Positions 58,050-64,000 of a DNA stretch of 64,000 nucleotides are shown piece by piece. This DNA comes from Luteipulveratus halotolerans (GTDB lineage: Bacteria; Actinomycetota; Actinomycetes; Actinomycetales; Dermatophilaceae): positions 2,418,001-2,482,000 of the forward strand of contig NZ_LAIR01000002.1 of NCBI RefSeq assembly GCF_001247745.1, read 5' to 3'. Numbering within the stretch: position 1 is the first letter of the stretch; every line of letters begins with the position of its first letter. The notes under the pieces are model-generated. The model saw only the letters and a list, made by a program, of their open reading frames with translations. It was not told the DNA's origin and did not search any database. The position numbers and the translations under genes were made by a program.

Positions 58050-58667
58050 TCAGCCCTGGGCGACCTGATCACGCAGCGCCTCGCCCTTGGCGTACGCCTG
58101 GTCCTTCAGCTCCTGCTGGAACTGCACCATCCGCTCGCGCAGGGCTGCCGCCTCGTCGTCAGTGCCGCTGGCGAGGATGCGTGCCGCGAGCAGCCCGGCG
58201 TTGCGCGCTCCGCCGATCGACACGGTCGCGACGGGTACGCCGGCCGGCATCTGCACGATCGACATCAGCGAGTCCATGCCGTCGAGGTACTTCAGCGGCA
58301 CGGGGACGCCGATGACCGGCAGCGGCGTGACCGAGGCGAGCATGCCCGGCAGGTGGGCCGCTCCCCCGGCACCGGCGATGATCACGCGCAGACCGCGCTC
58401 GGCCGCGCGTGCGCCGTAGTCGATCATCTCGTGCGGCATGCGGTGCGCCGAGACGACATCGGCCTCGAACGCGACACCGAGCTCGCGCAGCGCGTCGGCC
58501 GCGAGCTGCATCACGGGCCAGTCGCTGTCGCTGCCCATGACGATGCCCACGGGGCCAACAGCCTTGGTGTCCAACATCATTCCCTCGGTCGCGCTCTGTC
58601 GCACTCCGCTTCGGCCGCGTGCTCGTTCCTCGCCCTCGACCTGCGCTACATGCTCGTCGCTGCTCAT
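58050..58667 (-). CDS. purE: N5-carboxyaminoimidazole ribonucleotide mutase
   Basis: Class I PurE of purine synthesis, converting N5-CAIR to CAIR. Core motifs: GIVMGSDSDWPVM, DVVSAHRMPHEM with the catalytic His, GAGGAAHLPGMLAS, PVIGVPV and SIGGARNAGLLAARIL. The start shown overlaps the purK stop (ATGA) with GGGAG 10 bases upstream but adds a 29-residue hydrophilic extension (RARGRSGVRQ type) absent from ordinary PurE; the internal ATG at 58580 or 58577 would give the usual length. The extension DNA looks like an inserted repeat. Confidence 0.93.
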   Translation of the reverse strand: MSSDEHVAQVEGEERARGRSGVRQSATEGMMLDTKAVGPVGIVMGSDSDWPVMQLAADALRELGVAFEADVVSAHRMPHEMIDYGARAAERGLRVIIAGAGGAAHLPGMLASVTPLPVIGVPVPLKYLDGMDSLMSIVQMPAGVPVATVSIGGARNAGLLAARILASGTDDEAAALRERMVQFQQELKDQAYAKGEALRDQVAQG

Positions 58668-59848
58668 TCGGTGATCACTCCCTGCAGGTAGTCGGCTGCG
58701 TGCTGTGCCCGCGATCGCAGGTCGGCCAGGTCGTCACCGCTGACGTTGACGTGCCCGATCTTGCGACCCGGGCGCACGCCCTTGCCGTAGAGATGGACCT
58801 TCAGCCCGGGATCGCGGGCGAGGATGTGCCGGTACGCCGGGTAGAGCTCGGGGTAGTCGCCCCCGAGCACGTTGCCCATCACCGTCCACGGCGCCCGCGC
58901 GGCGACGGCGCCCAGCGGCAGGTCGAGCACGGCCCGAAGGTGCTGCTCGAACTGGCTCGTGACCGAGCCGTCGATGGTCCAGTGGCCGCTGTTGTGCGGT
59001 CGCATCGCGAGCTCGTTGACGACGAAGCCGCCGTCCACCTCGAACAGCTCGACCGCCATGACGCCCGTGACGTCGAGCTCGCCCACGATGCGCAGCGCGG
59101 CCTCGGTGGCGCCGGCCGCGAGCTCTTCGGGCAGGTCGGGCGCCGGCGCGAGTACCTCGGTGCAGATGCCGTCCGTCTGCACGGTCTCGACCACCGGCCA
59201 CACCGCGGCCTGGCCGGACGGGCTACGCGCGACGAGCACGGCGAGCTCGCGCGTGAACGGCACGGCCTCCTCGGCGAGCAGGCCGCCGCTGTCGGCCGCA
59301 CGCTCCAGCCAGTCCGACGCCTCGTCGGCGGACCGTACGACGCGCACCCCCTTGCCGTCGTACCCGCCGCGGGGTGTCTTCACGACGACCGGCCAGCCGT
59401 GCTCGTCCCCGAACGCCTGCAGGCCTGCCGTGTCGGTGACCTGGGCCCACGCGGGGCAGGGGACGCCGAGCTCGGTGAGCCGCCGGCGCATGGCGAGCTT
59501 GTCCTGGGCGTACACCAGTGCCGCCGGCGACGGGTGCAGCGTCACGCCGTCCGCCTCGAGGGCTGACAGGACCTCGGCGGGGACGTGCTCGTGGTCGAAG
59601 GTGACGACGTCGCACTCACGCGCGAAGGCTCGTACGGCCTCCAGGTCGGTGTGCTCACCGACCGGCGCGTGCGGCACGACCAGTGCGGCCGAGGCGTCCT
59701 CGCTCTCGGCGAGCACCGACAAGGTGATCGCGAGGTTGACCGCGGGCGGCTGCATCATCCGGGCCAGCTGACCACCGCCGATCACCCCGACGACGGGAAA
59801 ACCTCCGGGCGCTCGAGGTGGGCTCGGGGTCTCCTGCGCATCGTTCAC
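58664..59848 (-). CDS. purK: N5-carboxyaminoimidazole ribonucleotide synthetase
   Basis: ATP-grasp enzyme carboxylating aminoimidazole ribonucleotide, just before PurE. A 394-residue protein: VIGGGQLARMM, CDVVTFDHEHVP, VVKTPRGGYDGKGV (ATP-grasp loop), FEVDGGFVVNELAMRPHNSGHWTID (quoted here by its character: the metal-binding Glu-x-x-x-R-x-H-N block at about 291-315) and KVHLYGKG. The GTG start follows a TAGGGT box by 7 bases, so it is leaderless. Coupled to purE by an ATGA overlap. Confidence 0.94.
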   Translation of the reverse strand: MNDAQETPSPPRAPGGFPVVGVIGGGQLARMMQPPAVNLAITLSVLAESEDASAALVVPHAPVGEHTDLEAVRAFARECDVVTFDHEHVPAEVLSALEADGVTLHPSPAALVYAQDKLAMRRRLTELGVPCPAWAQVTDTAGLQAFGDEHGWPVVVKTPRGGYDGKGVRVVRSADEASDWLERAADSGGLLAEEAVPFTRELAVLVARSPSGQAAVWPVVETVQTDGICTEVLAPAPDLPEELAAGATEAALRIVGELDVTGVMAVELFEVDGGFVVNELAMRPHNSGHWTIDGSVTSQFEQHLRAVLDLPLGAVAARAPWTVMGNVLGGDYPELYPAYRHILARDPGLKVHLYGKGVRPGRKIGHVNVSGDDLADLRSRAQHAADYLQGVITE

Positions 59849-59855
59849 GGCGCAC

Positions 59856-59890
59856 ACCCTACGCGGAGGCGCAGCGGCCACGTCTACAGT
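59856..59890. promoter_or_regulatory. Divergent leaderless promoters for purK and gtrA
   Basis: Minus-strand TAGGGT (59856-59861) is 7 bases from the purK GTG; plus-strand TACAGT (59885-59890) is 6 bases from the GtrA-protein GTG. The whole shared region is 48 bases. Confidence 0.55.
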
Positions 59891-59896
59891 CAGGGG

Positions 59897-60400
59897 GTGC
59901 CGTCCAGCGCTACCACCGAGACCCCTCACCTCCTCGACCGGGTGCGGGGTGCCGTCGACGTCCTGTGGCGCGAGATGGCCAAGTTCGGGATCGTCGGCGC
60001 CGTCTGCTTCGTCATCGACATGGGCGGGTTCAACCTGCTCGCCAACGGCGCCCTCGAGGACAAGATCACGACCGCCAAGATCGTGAGCGGTGCGTTCGCG
60101 ACGCTGGTGGCCTGGGTCGGCAACCGCTACTGGACCTTCCGGCACCGGCGCAACCGACCGGTCGCCCACGAGGTCATCCTGTTCTTCGTCGTCAACGGCA
60201 TCGCGCTCGGCATCGCCGCCGCCTGGTTGGCGTTCGCGCACTACACGCTCGACATGGACGGCCGTCTCGCCAACAACGTCAACGCCTTCATCGGCATCGG
60301 GCTCGGCACGCTCTTCCGGTTCTGGACGTACCGGCAGTTCGTGTTCGCCAACGAGCCGATCGGTGAGGACGAGCAGCAGGACGCTCTCACCACACGCTGA
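59897..60400 (+). CDS. GtrA-family membrane protein
   Basis: A 167-residue protein with four membrane spans (about 30-50, 62-80, 92-112, 124-142): FGIVGAVCFVIDMGGFNLL opening, NRYWTFRHRR after span two, and FRFWTYRQFVF at the end, all GtrA hallmarks. GtrA-like proteins are thought to flip or position lipid-linked sugars (decaprenyl- or undecaprenyl-phosphate sugars) in wall glycan synthesis. Often found beside purEK in actinomycetes. GTG start set by the promoter. Confidence 0.9.
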   Translation: MPSSATTETPHLLDRVRGAVDVLWREMAKFGIVGAVCFVIDMGGFNLLANGALEDKITTAKIVSGAFATLVAWVGNRYWTFRHRRNRPVAHEVILFFVVNGIALGIAAAWLAFAHYTLDMDGRLANNVNAFIGIGLGTLFRFWTYRQFVFANEPIGEDEQQDALTTR

Positions 60401-60402
60401 CG

Positions 60403-60441
60403 CACCGGCGTACGGCCTGTCGACCCCGTCGTACGCCGGTG
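60403..60441. terminator. Hairpin between convergent genes (12-bp perfect stem)
   Basis: CACCGGCGTACG pairs with CGTACGCCGGTG around a 15-base loop, just after the GtrA gene and 5 bases before the sensor-kinase stop. Confidence 0.7.
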
Positions 60442-60446
60442 GCCGC

Positions 60447-61463
60447 TCACTGCGCGCCGGGCGCCTCCGACAGGAACAGCGCGAACTGCGGCGGGTGGAT
60501 GCCGAGCAGCTCGAGACGGCCACCGTTGGACTGGGCCAGGTCGCGCGCGAGGGCCAGGCCGAGCCCGGTGCCGCCGGTGGTGACCTGCCGCTCGAAGATG
60601 TGCGCCGCGATCGCGGGGTCGATGCCTGGCCCCTCGTCGGTGACCTCGACGACCACGGACGGCCCGCTGCGACGCGCGTTGACCTCGACCCGCCCGTCGC
60701 CGTGCTTGAGGGAGTTCTCGAGCAGAGTGGAGATGATCTGGGCGAGGTGATCGGGTGAGGCCAGCACCTGCAGATCACGCTGACCCGAGACCTTGACGCT
60801 GCGCCGCGCCTGCTGGAAAGCCGGCAGCCACTCCAGCTGCAGGCTCGCGAGCACCGCGTCGAGCGAGACCGCCGGGACCTGGTCGTCCGGTGTCGCGCGC
60901 GAGCGGCGCAGGAGGTCGTCGACGACCCGGGTGAGGCGCTCGACCTGGTCGATGCAGATGTGCGCCTCCTCGCGCATCAGCACGGGGTCGTCCGACAGCG
61001 AGATCTCCTCGAGCCGGATCAGCAGCGCCGTGAGCGGCGTGCGCAGCTGATGGCTGGCGTCCGAGGCGAAGTCGCGCTCGTTGGCGAGCTGGCGCGCCAG
61101 GTCGGAGGCGCGCCGCTGGAGCACCCGCGACACCTTGTCGATCTCGGCGATGTCGGTGGTGAGCGCCTGGAACTTCGGCCGTCGTGCCCCGAGGTCCTCG
61201 GCGCGGTCGGCGAGCTGGGTCATCGGCACCGCGATCTCGTCGGCGTTGCGGCGGGCCAGGCGCGCCGCGACGCCGATCGCGAGCAGGCTCAGCACGACGA
61301 CGAGCACGACGTGCACCGCGACCATGATCAGCGCCGAGCCGTGGCCCGTGGCGCGCAGGACGAACGTGGTGACGACGGCCACCAGCATGGGCGCACCGAC
61401 GATCAGGACCGCGACGACGACCGTGGCGACGTTGGCCCGGACGAGACGGTCCCGCAGGTTCAC
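60447..61463 (-). CDS. Two-component sensor histidine kinase with minimal sensor region
   Basis: A 338-residue kinase. Two adjacent membrane helices (about 11-36 and 43-68) leave almost no extracytoplasmic loop, so it is probably an intramembrane-sensing kinase. HAMP region about 66-120, H-box SDASHQLRTPLTAL with His138, N box LLENSLKHG, G1 TDEGPGID and G2 GGTGLGLALA. GTG start immediately after the response-regulator stop. The cue is unknown; such short sensors often answer to envelope stress. Confidence 0.92.
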   Translation of the reverse strand: MNLRDRLVRANVATVVVAVLIVGAPMLVAVVTTFVLRATGHGSALIMVAVHVVLVVVLSLLAIGVAARLARRNADEIAVPMTQLADRAEDLGARRPKFQALTTDIAEIDKVSRVLQRRASDLARQLANERDFASDASHQLRTPLTALLIRLEEISLSDDPVLMREEAHICIDQVERLTRVVDDLLRRSRATPDDQVPAVSLDAVLASLQLEWLPAFQQARRSVKVSGQRDLQVLASPDHLAQIISTLLENSLKHGDGRVEVNARRSGPSVVVEVTDEGPGIDPAIAAHIFERQVTTGGTGLGLALARDLAQSNGGRLELLGIHPPQFALFLSEAPGAQ

Positions 61464-62168
61464 TCAGTCACCCGCACCCGGCTCGAACCGGAAGCCCACC
61501 CCACGCACGGTCGTGATGAACTTCGGCGACGACGCGTCGTCGCCGAGCTTGCGGCGCAGCACCGACACGTGCATGTCGAGGGTCTTGGTCGACCCGAACC
61601 ACGCGGTCTCCCAGATCTCACGCATGAGCTGCTCGCGCGAGACGACCTTGCCCTGCTCACGCACGAGCACCCGCAGCAGGTCGAACTCCTTGGCCGTGAG
61701 CTGGAGCTCGTCGTCGCCGAAGAACGCCCGACGGGCGTCGGCGTCGATGCGGACGAGCGGGGTGACACTCGCGGCGTCGGTGGGGCTGCGGCGCAGCAGC
61801 GCCCGGACGCGCGCGAGCAGCTCGGCGAGCCGGAACGGCTTGGTGACGTAGTCGTCGGCGCCGGCGTCGAGGCCGACCACCGTGTCGACCTCGTCGGCCC
61901 GGGCGGTCAGGATCAGGACCGGGACCGTACGACCGGACGCCCGCAGCCGCCGGCACACCTCGAGGCCGTCGATCTTGGGGAGTCCGAGGTCGAGCACGAC
62001 GACGTCGGGGTTCTCCTTGGCGCCGGCAAGAGCGGCCTCGCCGTTGTCCCGGACGTCGACCTCGTAGCCCTCGCGGCGCAGCGCACGCGCCAGGGGCTCG
62101 GAGATGGTGGGGTCGTCCTCCGCGAGCAGAACCCGTGCCATCGGCAGGATCGTGGGGGCGTCACTCAT
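61464..62168 (-). CDS. OmpR/PhoB-family response regulator
   Basis: A 234-residue regulator. Receiver: Glu17/Asp18/Asp19 acidic pocket, phosphoacceptor Asp60 (VVVLDLGLP), LILTARAD switch and YVTKPF lysine. Winged helix: LTAKEFDLLRVLVREQG and LDMHVSVLRRKLGDD. The nine residues before MARVLLAEDD are unusual and the internal ATG at 62141 may be the true start. Cotranscribed with the adjacent sensor kinase. Confidence 0.92.
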   Translation of the reverse strand: MSDAPTILPMARVLLAEDDPTISEPLARALRREGYEVDVRDNGEAALAGAKENPDVVVLDLGLPKIDGLEVCRRLRASGRTVPVLILTARADEVDTVVGLDAGADDYVTKPFRLAELLARVRALLRRSPTDAASVTPLVRIDADARRAFFGDDELQLTAKEFDLLRVLVREQGKVVSREQLMREIWETAWFGSTKTLDMHVSVLRRKLGDDASSPKFITTVRGVGFRFEPGAGD

Positions 62169-62201
62169 CTGGGGGTCACCGCTTCCTCGTTGCCAACACT
62201 G

Positions 62202-62990
62202 TCATCGACCTGGCCACTGGGGCGCTCGCTTCTCGGCGAACGCCCGCACACCTTCTGCACGGTCACCGGAGAACGCGGTCGCCCGCCAGCAGGCGTCCTC
62301 GATCTCCAGTCCCGCATCAAGACTCACATCGTGCCCCAGCCGCATCGCTCGTTTGGCATTGCGTAGCCCCACGGGCGAGTTCGCTGCCACGGCGGCGGCC
62401 CACTCCAGTGCGTACGAGCGTGCCTCGCCGGCCGCAACGACCTCGTCGACCACGCCCACGCTGTGGGCGTCGCCGGCGTGCAGCCGGGCTGCGGAGAAGA
62501 TCATCCGTGCGGCCCTGGACCAGCCGACCCGACGCGTCAGCAGCTGAGTGCCGCCGCCGCCAGGGATGACGCCGACCGAGACCTCGGGCAGGCCGACGAC
62601 AGCCTTCTCGCCGCACACGATCAGGTCGCAGGACAGCGCGATCTCGAGTCCGCCGCCGAGCGCGAAGCCCTCGACCGCGGCCACGACCGGCATGGGGAGG
62701 TCGAGGACGCCGGTGTAGGCGGCCCGAGTGACCGGCCGCTGGGCGACCAGGTCGGCATCGGTGAAGCCGTTGCGCTCCTTGAGGTCAGCCCCGACGCAGA
62801 ACGCCTTGGGGCTGGAGCTGCTCACGACGACGCACCGGACCGTGTCATCGGCGGCGAGGTCGGCGGTGGCGCGGCCCAGCTGCCGCGCCACCTCGGTGGA
62901 GATGGCGTTGAGTGCATCAGGTCGGTCGAGCACGAGCTCGGCCACGTGCTCACCGTGGCGACGGACCTGCACCAGGGTGTCGGTGCTCAT
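62202..62990 (-). CDS. Enoyl-CoA hydratase/isomerase family protein
   Basis: Crotonase-fold enzyme of 262 residues. First oxyanion-hole segment FCVGADLKER (64-73) and second VAAVEGFALGGGLEIALSCDLIV (quoted by ends: VEGFALGGG, ALSCDLIV); Glu at about 138 in GLPEVSVGVIPGGGGTQLL is one of the two catalytic acids of hydratases. Likely acts in fatty-acid or amino-acid beta-oxidation. The ATG overlaps the stop of a 20-codon ORF (ATGA) that itself overlaps the cyclase gene, so the three form one message. Confidence 0.92.
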   Translation of the reverse strand: MSTDTLVQVRRHGEHVAELVLDRPDALNAISTEVARQLGRATADLAADDTVRCVVVSSSSPKAFCVGADLKERNGFTDADLVAQRPVTRAAYTGVLDLPMPVVAAVEGFALGGGLEIALSCDLIVCGEKAVVGLPEVSVGVIPGGGGTQLLTRRVGWSRAARMIFSAARLHAGDAHSVGVVDEVVAAGEARSYALEWAAAVAANSPVGLRNAKRAMRLGHDVSLDAGLEIEDACWRATAFSGDRAEGVRAFAEKRAPQWPGR

Positions 62991-63049
62991 GCGAGGTCAC
63001 CGCGGATCGCAGCGAGGTACGAGCGGACGCCTTCGTGGGGTGCTCTCAT
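62987..63049 (-). CDS. 20-residue bridging ORF between cyclase and enoyl-CoA hydratase
   Basis: Encodes MRAPHEGVRSYLAAIRGDLA. A good AAGGAG site stands 5 bases before its ATG. Its ATG overlaps the cyclase stop and its TGA overlaps the hydratase start, both as ATGA. That exact fit implies ribosomes pass through all three frames by reinitiation. The peptide may be functional or may exist only to relay translation; no homologue is recognised. Confidence 0.45.
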   Translation of the reverse strand: MRAPHEGVRSYLAAIRGDLA

Positions 63050-64000
63050 CGTTCTCCTTCGTCGGCGCCGGTCGGGCGCTCGCGCCGTAGGGCCCAGGGC
63101 ACGATCTCGCCGATGCCCGGGAGGTCGATCGGGTCGATCGCGGCGGTGCGGACCCCGGTCCGGTCGCGCACCACCTCGGCGACAGCAGCGTCGGCGAGCA
63201 CCGTGCCCGGGCGTGCCTGGGCAGTGAGGCGCGCCGCTCGGTTGACCGTCGTGCCGTAGATGTCACCGAGGCGGGCCAGGACACGGCCGGTGGCCATCCC
63301 GACGCGCATACGAGGCACCAGGTCGTCAGCAGCGGCCGACTCGACCAGGTCGAACGCGATGTCGACCGCGCCACCGATCTCCTGGTGGGTGAACAGGACC
63401 TCGTCACCGACGGTCTTGACCAGCGCACCGCCGTGCGAGGAGACGATGTCGGAGGCGAGCGCCTCGAACCGCAGCACCAGCTGAGCCAGCTCGCGTTCGC
63501 TCAGCTGACGCACGAGCTGGGTGAAGCTCACCAGGTCGGCGAACCCGACGGTGCGCATGACGCCGATGTGGCTCTCGGGCTCGGAGTCGGCGACCATCCG
63601 CGAGATCGCGACCGCGAGGTTGCGTCGCCACGCGTAGACCAGCATCGGCTCGACCTGGTCGGCCATCTCGCCGATCAGCTCGGCGGTGCGCAGCGCGGTG
63701 TGGCGGTCGAGGCCGATGCCGTTGTCGCCGCTCACGAAGTCGGCGACCAGCTGCGTCTGCCACATCGCGAGCCGGTCGGTGGTGCGACCGAACGCCCGAG
63801 CCATCGACAACGCGGTCGCCTCGTCGATCTGCAGCTCCTGGACCAGGTCGGCCGAGGCACGCAGCGCGGCGACGTCGGTCTCGTTGAACATGACGTCCTC
63901 GTCGCGAGGACTGGCGAACCCGAGCGCGCGCCACAGCAGACGCGCGTCCTCGCTGGAGGCACCGGCGCGCTCTGCGACGTCCGCACGGCGCAGGGTGCGA
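63046..64000 (-). CDS. Class III adenylate cyclase with N-terminal regulatory domain (5' end outside window)
   Basis: At least 317 residues are visible and the frame stays open to the window edge. The C-terminal catalytic domain begins at GFADLVSFTQL (metal Asp), continues KTVGDEVLF (second metal Asp and substrate residues) and ends with YGTTVNRAARLT (transition-state Asn/Arg). Upstream, ADVAERAGASSEDARLLWRALGF, split here as ADVAERAG and LLWRALGF, plus the long helical region matches the Ad_Cy_reg regulatory domain known from pH-sensitive mycobacterial Rv1264. It is the first visible gene of the unit ending in enoyl-CoA hydratase. Confidence 0.88.
   Translation of the reverse strand, partial: RTLRRADVAERAGASSEDARLLWRALGFASPRDEDVMFNETDVAALRASADLVQELQIDEATALSMARAFGRTTDRLAMWQTQLVADFVSGDNGIGLDRHTALRTAELIGEMADQVEPMLVYAWRRNLAVAISRMVADSEPESHIGVMRTVGFADLVSFTQLVRQLSERELAQLVLRFEALASDIVSSHGGALVKTVGDEVLFTHQEIGGAVDIAFDLVESAAADDLVPRMRVGMATGRVLARLGDIYGTTVNRAARLTAQARPGTVLADAAVAEVVRDRTGVRTAAIDPIDLPGIGEIVPWALRRERPTGADEGER

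Overview
The window is high-GC DNA from an actinomycete. Mycothione reductase, a WhiB2-type regulator, the F420 genes fbiA/fbiB and the DUF3499/Zincin_1-like/DUF5719 gene set point to Actinomycetota, and the overall gene mix resembles Micrococcales (Dermacoccaceae/Intrasporangiaceae type), though the genus cannot be fixed from sequence reading alone. Coding density is very high: overlapping ATGA/GTGA stop-start junctions are common, no gene-free stretch exceeds 300 bases, and many genes begin with an ATG/GTG only 6-8 bases after a TANNNT -10 hexamer, which implies leaderless mRNAs.

Layout. 0-19 kb: 5' part of adenosylhomocysteinase, small conserved genes, mycothione reductase, tryptophan 2,3-dioxygenase, then the conserved actinobacterial block SIS protein / Trm112 / phosphomannomutase / DUF3499 // metallopeptidase-like / NAD-binding protein / DUF5719 / giant membrane glycosyltransferase / WhiB2 // FbiA / FbiB. 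19.3-20.4 kb: an intact IS481-family element with a 6-bp GCTAGG target duplication, inserted exactly in the shared CTAG stop codons of two convergent genes. 20.4-26.5 kb: a Tat-exported protein, a two-component system facing a LolA-like exported protein, an AlkA-type DNA glycosylase and a conserved protein.

26.5-53.7 kb is the accessory heart: a surface-glycan locus. It carries recognisable counterparts of every step of CMP-pseudaminic acid synthesis (PseB, PseC, PseH, PseG, PseI and a PseF-like cytidylyltransferase fused to an aldo/keto reductase), scattered over several divergent transcripts. It also has glycosyltransferases, including one with the DEG/HP/SS(T) motifs of bacterial sialyltransferases, two paralogous pairs of unfamiliar proteins, an O-acyltransferase, a Wzm/Wzt exporter and an LCP ligase. 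Embedded in it is a four-gene acyl-carrier module (phosphopantetheinyl-transferase-like protein, FabG-like reductase, short AMP-forming ligase, acyl carrier protein) read divergently from pseH/pseI, plus a 3-oxoacid CoA-transferase. The simplest reading is a pseudaminic-acid-containing wall polymer, made in the cytosol, exported by Wzm/Wzt and attached to peptidoglycan by LCP, with an ACP-borne acyl group as a possible extra decoration. The acyl step is inference.

53.7-64 kb returns to ordinary genes: acyl-CoA dehydrogenase, a secreted protein, O6-alkylguanine DNA alkyltransferase, an EamA transporter with a divergent LysR regulator and a clear operator palindrome, purE/purK, a GtrA protein, a second two-component system, enoyl-CoA hydratase, a 20-codon bridging ORF, and the catalytic part of an adenylate cyclase running off the right edge.
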